Shown here piece by piece: positions 54,717 to 63,921 of a stretch of DNA of 64,000 nucleotides. The first letter of the stretch is position 1; each line of letters begins with the position of its first letter. Location: NCBI GenBank assembly GCA_021108035.1, contig JAIORQ010000084.1, positions 21,859-85,858 of the forward strand, written 5' to 3'. The translations under genes and the position numbers were made by a program. The notes under the pieces are model-generated. The model made no database searches, was not told the origin of the DNA, and saw only the letters and a list, made by a program, of their open reading frames with translations. The DNA comes from Bacteroidales bacterium (GTDB lineage: Bacteria > Bacteroidota > Bacteroidia > Bacteroidales > JAADGE01).

Positions 54717-54746
54717 TGACTGTATTCATTTTTCTGTACATATTTA
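54717..54746 (-). promoter_or_regulatory. Candidate operator of the second TetR gene
   Basis: The 24-base box at 54717-54740 begins TGACT, has TTCA at bases 9-12 and ends GTACA. A weak -7 (TAAATATG, minus strand 54746-54739) overlaps it by two bases, just as at the other two TetR genes. No -33 was found. Confidence 0.6.
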
Positions 54747-54839
54747 TTAATATATTTTAACTTGTATTTTTTCTGATAATGTTTTCAATATATAAAATTT
54801 AGCTTCAGTATTGCTTACATAATCAGCTTGTTAGAAAGT

Positions 54840-55721
54840 TTATACAGGAGCATCCGGTTCTTTTGCCATTTCGTTTAGTAATATTCTGTCAGTAAAGCTC
54901 GGGAAATTTTTGTGCAACCATACAACAAGTTTTCCCTGCGGAGTTAAAATTAAATCTCGCTCTCGTTTATAAGCAGCTTTTGCAATAATTTGTGCTACTC
55001 TTTCAGAAGACATCATTTTTTCTTCATCTCTCGGTGATTCTTTTTGGGGTATGCCCATTTTGTTCAATGCCGTATTTCTAATATTTGAACTTGTAAAACC
55101 GGGGTGTACAACTAATACATTCAGTCCTTTTTTTATGTTTTCCAGTCTTAATGTATTTAAAAACCCGTCCATTGCATGTTTCGATGCACTGTAACCTGTC
55201 CTGCCGGGTAAGGGTGTAAGGCCTGATATTGAAGATATTCCGATTACAGTTCCCTTTTGTTTTAATAAATAAGGCAAAGCAAACTTAGTGCAATAAACAG
55301 CACCGAAGAAATTTGTATCCATCAGTTCTTTTATAACAGCTAAATCCAAATCTTCAAAAGTTGCTCTCATTGAGATACCTGCATTATTGATAATAACATC
55401 AATTTTTTCGTATTTTTCAACTGTTTTGTCTATCAAATTCTTGCAATCGTCAATTTCTTTTACATCAGTTTTTACAACCAAAGTCTTTCCTCCTTGATTA
55501 TTGATTGTTTCTTCAATTTTTCTCAATTCATCTTCTCTTCTTGCAGCAAGAACAACAGTTGCTCCTTTTTCTGCAAATTCAAAGGCACATGCTTTCCCTA
55601 TTCCGGAAGAAGCTCCGGTAATAATTACAACTTTATCTTTAAATTTTTGTCCGCCTTGTATTACCTTTTCACGATTTTGAATTTTAGGTAACGATAAATT
55701 ATATTTTTTTATGCTGTTCAT
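54840..55721 (-). CDS. Short-chain dehydrogenase/reductase
   Basis: The 293-residue protein has the SDR hallmarks: nucleotide-binding ITGASSGIGKACAFEF, NNAGIS, catalytic serine in GISSISGLTPLPG and YSASK with Tyr at about 183. The C-terminal 60 residues (LVVWLHKNFPSFTDRILL) look like the membrane-associated tail of lipid-acting SDRs. A keto-group reduction in lipid synthesis is plausible, since a KAS III enzyme and acyltransferases lie in the same run. The gene starts two bases after the GNAT-like gene. Confidence 0.87.
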   Translation of the reverse strand: MNSIKKYNLSLPKIQNREKVIQGGQKFKDKVVIITGASSGIGKACAFEFAEKGATVVLAARREDELRKIEETINNQGGKTLVVKTDVKEIDDCKNLIDKTVEKYEKIDVIINNAGISMRATFEDLDLAVIKELMDTNFFGAVYCTKFALPYLLKQKGTVIGISSISGLTPLPGRTGYSASKHAMDGFLNTLRLENIKKGLNVLVVHPGFTSSNIRNTALNKMGIPQKESPRDEEKMMSSERVAQIIAKAAYKRERDLILTPQGKLVVWLHKNFPSFTDRILLNEMAKEPDAPV

Positions 55722-55723
55722 AA

Positions 55724-56845
55724 TTATAATTTTTTAATATAACATCTTGCTCTTTTATGCTGTTTATGCTCGAAACGACTCCACAGTTGTTTAACTTTGA
55801 GATTGTTTTCCAACTCACGTGTTGTTTCAAGATTTGTAATTCCTTTTTTAATAAATGTGTTCATTATATCACTAAAAATTAATGCATTAATTCCTTTGTC
55901 TCGGTACTCTTTTTGTATTGCAATAAGTAATGTATCTGCTGTATCATTTTTTCGTAAAGCATACAATACTCTAATAAAACCAAAAGGGAAAAGTTTACCT
56001 TTGGATTTTTGTAATGCTTTTGAAAGTGACGGCATTGTAATTCCGAAAGCGACTACTTTATTTGTTGTACTCAAAATAATTGATACATATTTAGGATTAA
56101 GAAATGAGATAAATTGTTTCTTTAATTCTATAATTTGCTTTTTTGTTAATTCTGAAAAAGCATAAATGTCTTTATATTCATCATTTAAAAGTTGAAATAT
56201 TTGGGATGAATATTTTAATAAATCTTTTTTGTTTTTTAGTTCGGCACTGTGAAACTTGTATTTATTCTTTACTAAATCAGCTATTCTTATAAAATTTTCG
56301 GGTACAGATTCAGGAACTTTTACATTAAATTCAATCCAATCTACATCTTTCTCATATCCTAATTCTTCTATAAGTTTTGGATAGTACAGAAAGTTATAAT
56401 GAGCAAAAGATGTAGGCAATTCATTAAATCCTTCAATCAGTACACCGGAAGCATCAAAAGATGAAAAACCAAGCGGGCCGTGGATGAATTCTGCATTGTT
56501 TTGTTTTGCCCAAGTTTCAACAGCATGCATCAGTTCTTGAAGAACTCTTTCATTTTCAATAAAATCTAACCACCCGAAACGTACATACTTTTTATTTGTT
56601 TTTTTGTTATAGTTATGATTTATTATACCTGCTGCTCTACCTACAATTTCATTGTTTATATATGCAAGCCAATACTTTGCTTCACAAAATTCAAATGCAG
56701 GATTTTGATTTATATCAAGAGTATTTAACTCGGCTTTATGTAATGCAGGAATATAGAATTTGTTACCGAAATATAATTTATCAGGGAATTTAACAAATTC
56801 TCTTAATTCATTTTTGCTTGTTATTTCTTTTATAGTAATTCCCAT
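55724..56845 (-). CDS. GNAT-superfamily acyl-CoA N-acyltransferase-like protein
   Basis: The 373-residue protein begins ITIKEITSKNELREFVKF with KLYFGNKFYIPAL. It continues with WLAYINNEIVGRAAGIINHNYN, GPLGFSSFDASGVLIEG and the C-terminal NLETTRELENNLKVKQLWSRF. This is the long GNAT-like family that is widespread in bacteria. The bacterial ceramide synthases also belong to the acyl-CoA N-acyltransferase superfamily, so an amide-forming step is possible here. No serine palmitoyltransferase is in the window, so sphingolipid synthesis is not shown. Confidence 0.75.
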   Translation of the reverse strand: MGITIKEITSKNELREFVKFPDKLYFGNKFYIPALHKAELNTLDINQNPAFEFCEAKYWLAYINNEIVGRAAGIINHNYNKKTNKKYVRFGWLDFIENERVLQELMHAVETWAKQNNAEFIHGPLGFSSFDASGVLIEGFNELPTSFAHYNFLYYPKLIEELGYEKDVDWIEFNVKVPESVPENFIRIADLVKNKYKFHSAELKNKKDLLKYSSQIFQLLNDEYKDIYAFSELTKKQIIELKKQFISFLNPKYVSIILSTTNKVVAFGITMPSLSKALQKSKGKLFPFGFIRVLYALRKNDTADTLLIAIQKEYRDKGINALIFSDIMNTFIKKGITNLETTRELENNLKVKQLWSRFEHKQHKRARCYIKKL

Positions 56846-56872
56846 TTTTTAATCTTTTGTTTTGTTTAATAA

Positions 56873-57640
56873 TTATTTTCTTAAAACATAACAGACATAT
56901 AAAAACTTACGTGTTAAAAATTTATTATAAGTGGGAGTTCCCACAGTTGCCGCAAATTGTTTAGCTAAATTTTGTAATAATTTCGGAACTATTTTTTTTA
57001 TTAATATTTCTCTGCCGGGTGTTGCAAGTTTTAATGCTTTAACAACATTTGGAGTAATATCTTGTTTTTTCTCAACTTGCAGATTAGAATTTTTTAGTTG
57101 CAGTTCTAATTCATTAATTTCAAAATTATACCTGAAATCGGCAAACAAAAAGTATCCGCCCGGTTTCAATACACGATAAACTTCATTAAAAAATAATTCA
57201 GCTTGAGGATAACGATGTGATGATTCTACATTTAACACTACATCAAAGGAGTTATCTTCAAAAGGTAAAGTTTGTGCATTTGCCTGCAAAAATGTACTGT
57301 TTGCCTCTTTATAAAATTTGTTGCAAAATTCAATTGCTTTTTTATTCAAATCAACACCGGTAACACTTTTTGGTAACAAATTTCGATTGATATATGATAA
57401 TCCTCCGCCTCGTCCGCACCCCACTTCCAACAGGTCTTTCTCTATTATATCTGTACTTGTTGCCGTATGATTATACAATTGAACAGAATATCTGTTTTTC
57501 TCATCGTTTCTTCCAAGTTTTAATTCCTCTTTTTCGGTCGAATATCCGTAATTCATAAAAATAACTTCTGCATTTTTATCTACAGTACTTATGTACCAAT
57601 ACCAAATTTTAAAAAATATACCTCTTAATTTTTCTTTCAT
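56873..57640 (-). CDS. Class I SAM methyltransferase, phthiotriol-methyltransferase-like
   Basis: The 255-residue protein has the AdoMet motif LLEVGCGRGGGLSYINRNL at about residue 68, the acidic loop GVDLNKKAIEFCNKF, DNSFDVVLNVESSHRYPQ and VYRVLKPGGYFLFADFRY. The GCGRGGG form with SSHRYP after motif II recalls phthiotriol/phenolphthiotriol dimycocerosate methyltransferases, which methylate a hydroxyl on a lipid. It fits a lipid-tailoring role. It lies between KAS III and the GNAT-like gene with short spacers. Confidence 0.83.
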   Translation of the reverse strand: MKEKLRGIFFKIWYWYISTVDKNAEVIFMNYGYSTEKEELKLGRNDEKNRYSVQLYNHTATSTDIIEKDLLEVGCGRGGGLSYINRNLLPKSVTGVDLNKKAIEFCNKFYKEANSTFLQANAQTLPFEDNSFDVVLNVESSHRYPQAELFFNEVYRVLKPGGYFLFADFRYNFEINELELQLKNSNLQVEKKQDITPNVVKALKLATPGREILIKKIVPKLLQNLAKQFAATVGTPTYNKFLTRKFLYVCYVLRK

Positions 57641-57646
57641 ATTTAA

Positions 57647-58591
57647 TTATTTTTTAAGTAAAATTGCACCGCTTGAGTATCCTCCTCCAAAAACTGTTAT
57701 TCCGATTAAATCTCCTTTTTGAAATTTTTTCTGATTTTGAGAAAATGCAATCGGGGTACTTGCACAACCGGTATTTCCTAATTTATCAATATTAACAAGC
57801 GCTTTTTCTTCGCAAATATTCAGTTCTTCTCTGATATGTTCAATTATGCGAATATTTGCTTGATGCGGAATAACATAATCCAAATCATTAACTGAAAAAT
57901 TGTTTTTTTCAAGAATATCTGTTAAAGCACTTATCATATAATTATTTGCATTTATAAAAACATCTTTACCAAAAGGCATTTTTATCCCGCCGTTTTGCGG
58001 ATGTAAACAAACAGCTTCTATGGCTTTTCCTACATTTCCTAAACCTTCTGAATAGACATCAATAATTTCAATATCATTGTAAGATATTTTGTTTTTCGAA
58101 ATAAAAACGGCAGAAGCTCCGTCACCCCATAAATGACAGGATTGCTTGTCTTCTACATCAGCATATGCTGTATTATGTTCTGATGCAATTACTAATGCTT
58201 TTTCGGCTTTATTCATTGCAAAATATCCTTGAACAATTTCAACAGCATTTACAAAAGAAGAACATGCAGAAGATATTGTTACTGCTTTTACTTTATCTAT
58301 ATTGAAATGATTTTGGACAAAGTGAGCAATGTTCACTACAGTATCATATGGTGTGTAAGTTGCCCCAACAATTAAATCAACATCTGATATAGAATAAGGG
58401 AGAACTTTTAGGGCTTCTTTTACAGCATCAATAGCCATCGTGTTAGTATTTCCGTATCGTGATGCTATTCTGCGCTCTTTTATTCCGGTTCTTTTGACAA
58501 TCCATTCATCAGACAATCCGTTTTTATCCTCGAAATAACTGTTTGGAACTATTTGTTCCGGTATATAGTATGAAATAGAATTAATGTACAT
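57647..58591 (-). CDS. 3-oxoacyl-ACP synthase III (FabH-like)
   Basis: The 314-residue protein has the full catalytic triad of KAS III enzymes: Cys in SSACSSFVNA (about 110), His in PHQANIRIIEH and Asn in GNTGCASTPIAF. The GDGASAVF and FGGGYSSGA stretches are normal for the family. It condenses an acyl-CoA starter with malonyl-ACP or a similar unit. It is first after the TetR gene, so a specialised fatty acid or ketone for this cluster is more likely than general fatty acid synthesis. No AcpP or FabF gene accompanies it. Confidence 0.9.
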   Translation of the reverse strand: MYINSISYYIPEQIVPNSYFEDKNGLSDEWIVKRTGIKERRIASRYGNTNTMAIDAVKEALKVLPYSISDVDLIVGATYTPYDTVVNIAHFVQNHFNIDKVKAVTISSACSSFVNAVEIVQGYFAMNKAEKALVIASEHNTAYADVEDKQSCHLWGDGASAVFISKNKISYNDIEIIDVYSEGLGNVGKAIEAVCLHPQNGGIKMPFGKDVFINANNYMISALTDILEKNNFSVNDLDYVIPHQANIRIIEHIREELNICEEKALVNIDKLGNTGCASTPIAFSQNQKKFQKGDLIGITVFGGGYSSGAILLKK

Positions 58592-58650
58592 GAAGTTTGT
58601 TTTAAATATTTGAACAATTAGGTTTTAAAGTCAGTTCTCGGATAAAAAAA

Positions 58651-59229
58651 TTATCTTTTTTCTATTCCGCGTATTAATACACTAATCATAAAATCTAATC
58701 TTTGTTTCAACTCTATATATTTACTGTTAATAAAAATTGGTAATTCAAGACCTTTAAGTGCCGTTACGATCATAATAGCAGTTTGTTCTTCGTCTTCAAT
58801 ATCAAATTCATTGTTTAAAACACCGTTTGTAAGAATTGATTTTACTAAAACGATTTCTTCATTATCATATTTCTCTCTAATTTGCTCTATAAAACTCATA
58901 TAATTTAAATAATCATTTTTTAAAGCATCGTATATATTGGAGAGCTCATTCAGTGTTTTCATTCTTACTTTTATATAATTAGTCAGTTTTTCTTTTGCAT
59001 TTTCTCCTGCATTAATTGCTTTTATCAATTCTGTTCGTAAAGTTTGAAATTCTTTTTCAACAACACTTTGAAATAACTCTTCTTTATTTTTGAAATAATA
59101 ATAAACAGAACCTTTTGCTTTATGTACAGCCTTTGCAATTTCATTAACAGTAGTTTTTTGAAAACCAAACTTCGCAAAAACCTGTCGAGCAACCTTAATA
59201 ATTTGTTCTTTTGTGTTATCTATTTTCAT
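58651..59229 (-). CDS. TetR/AcrR family regulator (cluster 2, in front of the synthesis block)
   Basis: The 192-residue protein starts at MKIDNTKEQ. A longer frame begins at 59277, but it would start inside the -7 promoter box, so the later ATG is chosen. The helix-turn-helix (VARQVFAKFGFQKTTVNEIA) is related to, but less like, the other two regulators, while the ending (LKGLELPIFINSKYIELKQ) follows the same pattern. The promoter and the shared box lie directly upstream. It probably controls the synthesis block and perhaps the whole run. Confidence 0.88.
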   Translation of the reverse strand: MKIDNTKEQIIKVARQVFAKFGFQKTTVNEIAKAVHKAKGSVYYYFKNKEELFQSVVEKEFQTLRTELIKAINAGENAKEKLTNYIKVRMKTLNELSNIYDALKNDYLNYMSFIEQIREKYDNEEIVLVKSILTNGVLNNEFDIEDEEQTAIMIVTALKGLELPIFINSKYIELKQRLDFMISVLIRGIEKR

Positions 59230-59241
59230 ATTTGTATTATT

Positions 59242-59295
59242 TGACTTATTTCGTTTCAACGTACAAAGATAGAACAATATTTTATTTTTATCAAA
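59242..59295 (-). promoter_or_regulatory. Promoter and candidate operator of the third TetR gene
   Basis: On the minus strand a -33 TTTG (59295-59292) and -7 TATCTTTG (59271-59264) are 20 bases apart. The 24-base box (59242-59265) starts TGACT, has TTCG at bases 9-12 and ends GTACA, overlapping the -7 by two bases. Confidence 0.75.
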
Positions 59296-59333
59296 AAATA
59301 TTAAAAATTGTCAAAAATTAATTTCCTCTTTGG

Positions 59334-59497
59334 TTAAGTGCCTGTAACGAAATAATTGACGCATTTTAACTTGTTCTTTCCCATTTTTACTGCTTCAAAA
59401 AAAGCTCAAATATAACCAATATTCTCACTTTTTTTGTATTGTAATAATGAAAAATAACTGCGTTCTAATGCAACACTTATTTCGTTACAGGCACTAA
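59334..59497. repeat. Palindromic element, family B copy 2 (GCCTGTAACGAAATAA ends)
   Basis: Ends with core GCCTGTAACGAAATAA are inverted copies over about 18 bases and bound 164 bases with no gene. The inside aligns with the copy at 46534-46706 (for example CTTGTTCTTT near the left end in both). The motif AAATCTTATTTTGA just right of this copy also occurs near 46791. The two copies bracket cluster 2. Confidence 0.75.
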
Positions 59498-59644
59498 ATC
59501 TTATTTTGAGGTTCTGTGAAAATTGTTGGTTATTTTTTATATAAGCCTGTCCCGTTAGACTAAATGTTTGTTTTTTTGGTTCATTTTGTAACTTTTATAA
59601 ATTAAATAACGTCTTATCTGTATAAACTATAAATTAAAAATTCA

Positions 59645-62600
59645 ATGTTAAAAAAATCTAAATCTGCAATTTTGATCATAGTCATTTTAATAAGCAGCTA
59701 TTCTTCTTATTCCCAAGATTATTTTCAACAAGAAGTAAATTATAAAATAGATGTGAAACTTAATGATGTAACTCATGAATTATCAGCTTTTGAAACCATT
59801 GAGTATATTAATAATTCACCCGATGAATTAAGTTTTATTTATTTTCATATTTGGCCGAATGCCTATGATAATAATAATACTGCTTTGGCAAAACAGAAGT
59901 TGGAAGGAAAGTGGTTAAAACTATTCAAAGTTGATGAACAAAGAGGTTATATTGATTCTCTTGACTTTAAAGTAAACGGGGAAGACATAAAATGGGAATA
60001 TGATAAAGAGTATATTGATATATGCAAACTTTATTTAAATCAAGCTCTTAAGAGTGGTGAAAAGATAATGATAACAACTCCTTTTCATGTTAAATTACCG
60101 AAAGGAGTAACATCCAGATTAGGGCATGTTGATCAGACCTACCAAATATCACAATGGTTTCCCAAACCTGCTGTATATGATAAATACGGTTGGCATCAAA
60201 TGCCGTATTTAAATATGGGTGAGTTTTATTCTGAATTCGGATCATTTGATGTGTCTATTACTTTACCGAAAAATTATGTTGTCGGTGCTACCGGTGATCT
60301 TCAAAATCAAGAAGAAATTGATTGGTTAAATGAATTGGCTGATAAAACAGCAAAAATTGATTCATTTGACAAAGAAGATGAAGATTTTCCTGAATCATCA
60401 AATGAATTGAAAACCATTCGATATAAACAAAAAAACATACATGATTTTGCTTGGTTTGCCGATAAAAGATTTCATGTTTTAAAAGCTGAAAGAGAAATGC
60501 CTAATTCTAAAAGAAAAGTAACGATTTGGGCAATGTTTCCAAACAAAAATGCAGAACTTTGGCAAAAGTCTTTGGAATATATCGGTGATGCATTATACTA
60601 TTATTCCAAATGGTATGGTGATTATCCGTATGATCATTGTACGGCTGTGCATTCTTCTTTGAGTGCTGGAGGAGGAATGGAATATCCGAATATAACTGTT
60701 ATAGGAAATTTTTCGAGTGACAGATCATTAGAAATGGTGATAATGCATGAAGTAGGGCATAATTGGTTCTACGGAATATTAGGTTTTAATGAAAGAAAAT
60801 ACACATGGCAAGACGAAGGAATAAACAGTTTCAGCGAAGCAAGATATATGAAAGAAAAATACGGTAAAGAAGATGTATTTTATAAAATGATGTTTAAAAA
60901 TGAGAAATTGGCTAAATTTTTTGATATTGATAAGCTGCGATATAAAAAATTTCACGAGTTGGGTTATTTAATTTCTGCTCGATATAATATTGATCAACAT
61001 GCTTCTTTATCGGCAGAAGAATATTCTGATATAAACTACGGAACTATTACTTATCATAAAGTCGCCGGAGCATTTGGTTATCTGTTAGCATATTTGGGTG
61101 AAGATAAATTCAATACAATTATGCAAAAGTTTTATGAAGATTGGAAATATAAACATCCGTACCCGGAAGATATCAGGAAAGCATTTGAGGACGGTACCGG
61201 AGAAGATATGAGTTGGTTATTTGATGATCTTCTGAAGACAACTAAAAAGATTGACTATAAGATAGTAAAAGTGAAAGATAACAATGTGCTTGTGAAGAAT
61301 AAAGGAAGTATTAATGCGCCTGTAATAATTAACGGAGTAAAAAATGATTCAACATTTTCTTCGCATTGGTTTAAAGGATTTTCCGGAGAGAAAACATTAA
61401 ATTTAACCGGGAATTCTGATGTTGACAAGATCGTGATTGACCATGAATCATATATGCTTGAGCTTCACAGAAAGAACAATACTTATAAAACTACAGGTTT
61501 ATTTAAAAAAACAGAACCGTTGAGAATCAGGTTATTCGGAATAATTGAAAATCCTGAAAAAACACAGATGAACTTTGTTCCGACTTTCGGGTGGAATAAT
61601 TATAATAAATATATGTTAGGTGCTGTTTTTTATAATTCGGTGTTGCCTAAAAACAAATTTGAATATCAAATTATGCCGATGTATGCCTTTGGATCACAAG
61701 ATATTGCAGGTTCCGGTCATTTGGGATATACGTTTTATCCGGATGGTTTTAAAATTCAAAGTTTAAAATTATCAGTTTCAGGTAAACGATATGCCTATGA
61801 TTCTGAACAGGGCAGTAATTTTCATTCCGGCAAAGCAGAATTTGATCTCCTTTTCAGAAATAAATATGCAAGAAGCAAAGTACAAAACAGGATTGTGTTA
61901 AATGCTGTAACTGCAAGTGATCCGGAAGATATTTTTACGGGATCAACAGTCGGACTAAATCAATATTATAATTTAAATTTAACTCACACTAACAACAGAA
62001 TCTTCTATCCTTACAGCATAGCCCTTAACACACAAATGACTGAAAGTTTTGCAAAAACATCATTAAAAGCAACTTATAAGATCATTTATGCAAAAAAGAA
62101 ATCAGTAGATTTCAGATTATTTGCCGGAACATTTTTGTATAAAGATGACGATCTTTCAAGCATATATAATTTTAATTTAAGCGGGACAACCGGGATCAAT
62201 GATTACACATATAATGATGTATTTTTCGGCAGATATGAAGATCCTGCCGGTAATACTTTCATGGGCAATCAATTTATTGCAAATGACGGAGCTTTTGCAA
62301 CTTATACTCCGTACGGCAGTACAAATGAGTGGTTGACTTCATTAAATATAACGGCATCATTACCTTATTTACCAAATAAAATCCCGTTAAAAGTTTTTTG
62401 TAATGTGGCTGTTTTCGGTGAAACACCGGCAATTTCCGATGAGTTTGATTTAGCCGGATTAGCATGGGAAGGCGGTGTTAAAATCTCAATGTTCGGAAAT
62501 AATCTTGAGATTTTCTTACCGTTACTTATGTCAGAAGAATTAGAGAATACAAATGATGCAATTACAGATAAATATTTGCAAAGAGTTCGTTTTTCTCTTC

Positions 62601-62650
62601 GTTTAAATAATTTGAATCTGTTTAAGATTATTGATAAGCAGTTTATATAA
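59645..62650 (+). CDS. M1 family metallopeptidase (aminopeptidase N-like), secreted
   Basis: The 1001-residue protein has a signal peptide (SSYSSYSQ), an M1-type N-terminal beta domain, the substrate-binding GGGMEYPN (GxMEN-like) and the zinc motif HEVGHNW at about residue 367. The third zinc ligand is in WQDEGINSF, exactly 18 residues after the second His as in HExxH-18-E. The C-terminal 400 residues (about 640-1001) look like a beta-barrel or outer-membrane-type region (MPMYAFGSQDIAGSGHLGY) ending in VRFSLRLNNLNLF. The protein may therefore be anchored in the outer membrane. No operon partner is seen. Confidence 0.88.
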   Translation: MLKKSKSAILIIVILISSYSSYSQDYFQQEVNYKIDVKLNDVTHELSAFETIEYINNSPDELSFIYFHIWPNAYDNNNTALAKQKLEGKWLKLFKVDEQRGYIDSLDFKVNGEDIKWEYDKEYIDICKLYLNQALKSGEKIMITTPFHVKLPKGVTSRLGHVDQTYQISQWFPKPAVYDKYGWHQMPYLNMGEFYSEFGSFDVSITLPKNYVVGATGDLQNQEEIDWLNELADKTAKIDSFDKEDEDFPESSNELKTIRYKQKNIHDFAWFADKRFHVLKAEREMPNSKRKVTIWAMFPNKNAELWQKSLEYIGDALYYYSKWYGDYPYDHCTAVHSSLSAGGGMEYPNITVIGNFSSDRSLEMVIMHEVGHNWFYGILGFNERKYTWQDEGINSFSEARYMKEKYGKEDVFYKMMFKNEKLAKFFDIDKLRYKKFHELGYLISARYNIDQHASLSAEEYSDINYGTITYHKVAGAFGYLLAYLGEDKFNTIMQKFYEDWKYKHPYPEDIRKAFEDGTGEDMSWLFDDLLKTTKKIDYKIVKVKDNNVLVKNKGSINAPVIINGVKNDSTFSSHWFKGFSGEKTLNLTGNSDVDKIVIDHESYMLELHRKNNTYKTTGLFKKTEPLRIRLFGIIENPEKTQMNFVPTFGWNNYNKYMLGAVFYNSVLPKNKFEYQIMPMYAFGSQDIAGSGHLGYTFYPDGFKIQSLKLSVSGKRYAYDSEQGSNFHSGKAEFDLLFRNKYARSKVQNRIVLNAVTASDPEDIFTGSTVGLNQYYNLNLTHTNNRIFYPYSIALNTQMTESFAKTSLKATYKIIYAKKKSVDFRLFAGTFLYKDDDLSSIYNFNLSGTTGINDYTYNDVFFGRYEDPAGNTFMGNQFIANDGAFATYTPYGSTNEWLTSLNITASLPYLPNKIPLKVFCNVAVFGETPAISDEFDLAGLAWEGGVKISMFGNNLEIFLPLLMSEELENTNDAITDKYLQRVRFSLRLNNLNLFKIIDKQFI

Positions 62651-62664
62651 CGCAGCTTTTGCCA

Positions 62665-63921
62665 TTATTGTTTTAAATAAATGGATGGTGTAATATTTCT
62701 GATAAACAATAAGCCGTCATATTCTTGATTAATTTTTCTTATAGTTTTTTTCTGTTTCCACAGATAAACTTTTTTGTTATAATCAATGTTAAAATTTTCA
62801 TTTAAATTAATAAATGAAATCTCATTATTAGTATTACAAATTACAGCTTCTAAACTATTTTTTTTCAGGTTATTCTCATTATGTATATTTTCACCATAGC
62901 CCCAAGAACCTTTTAAGCCAAATATTCCGACAGTATATGATTGTTTTTTAATTTTATCTGAAAAATAATACCCCATACTCATATATTCTTTATTGTTCAT
63001 GACATGTGCGTTATGTGCCCAAATAATTATTTTTTTATCGGGATATAAATTATCTGCAATCCATTCAATGTTTTCTGCCATAAACTTATCTCTCATGTCA
63101 ATATATTTTTTTGCATCACTTTTTGCAATTTCAATTATATTAATCAGATATTTTTTGTTTAAAATAATTCTTTTAAAAATTTCTCTGTCAATGTTTTTTT
63201 TGTATTTATTAATACTATTTTGCAATGTATTATATCTGTCTGTCAATTTTAATGATAAAGATTGATTAAATGCTTTTTTATTTTTATTTAATATTACATT
63301 TCTGAAATATTTATTAGTTATTGTATCCAAATTTACAAATTCTGCATAGTCTTTCGGTTTTAAATAATTTTTATAATAAGCATAAAGCAATTGATTTTCA
63401 GTTATGTTGCTCTTTCTTATATCAAAACCGGAAAATAACAAAGGAGTTTCTGTTTTTTTAGTTTCTTTAATATATTCAAACAGTTTATAGTTTATTTTTG
63501 TATGCCATAAACCAAAGATTGAATTATCTAAAAATTCTTTTGTTGAAAGACTGTCGCAGATCAAATAAGAAGTATTGCAGTTAAAGAAATCACTTTCAAA
63601 TAATATTACATCAAATCCCATTTCTTTATGCAAGAATTTAATTAATCTTTTTTTTATTTTACTGTATTCTTCTACAAAATGACTACTCTCACCCAATAAA
63701 ACAAATCTATTATCGCCTATAATCTTTTTAAGAAACTCTAAATCTTTATAATCTTCGCTAAAATCAGTTTGATTTATTTGAATAATTCTATTGCCGAAAG
63801 CTTGTTGCAAATCGTTGCTGACAGAAGGGCAACTCTTTATAGTATTTTGTGATATAACAAAATTACTTATAACGATGAATATTATTGTTAATATTATTGT
63901 TAATATTATTTTAGTTTTCAT
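62665..63921 (-). CDS. Erythromycin esterase family protein
   Basis: The 418-residue protein has an N-terminal signal or anchor segment (IILTIILTIIFIVISNFVI) and the Ere family motifs: RFVLLGESSHFVEEY at about residue 73, LLFSGFDIRKSN, and IIWAHNAHVMNNK at about 310. In Ere enzymes the glutamate and histidines of these motifs catalyse ester or related hydrolysis. Most environmental members have unknown substrates, so resistance is not implied. The predicted export suggests a periplasmic or envelope substrate. It is convergent with the M1 gene. Confidence 0.87.
   Translation of the reverse strand: MKTKIILTIILTIIFIVISNFVISQNTIKSCPSVSNDLQQAFGNRIIQINQTDFSEDYKDLEFLKKIIGDNRFVLLGESSHFVEEYSKIKKRLIKFLHKEMGFDVILFESDFFNCNTSYLICDSLSTKEFLDNSIFGLWHTKINYKLFEYIKETKKTETPLLFSGFDIRKSNITENQLLYAYYKNYLKPKDYAEFVNLDTITNKYFRNVILNKNKKAFNQSLSLKLTDRYNTLQNSINKYKKNIDREIFKRIILNKKYLINIIEIAKSDAKKYIDMRDKFMAENIEWIADNLYPDKKIIIWAHNAHVMNNKEYMSMGYYFSDKIKKQSYTVGIFGLKGSWGYGENIHNENNLKKNSLEAVICNTNNEISFINLNENFNIDYNKKVYLWKQKKTIRKINQEYDGLLFIRNITPSIYLKQ

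Noticed and set aside
54840..58591. Sphingolipid (ceramide) synthesis cluster
   Set aside because: An SDR and a GNAT-type acyltransferase fit, but serine palmitoyltransferase and a dedicated acyl carrier protein are absent from the window.
62665..63921. Macrolide resistance gene
   Set aside because: Family membership is clear, but most chromosomal members have other substrates and there is no mobile or resistance context.
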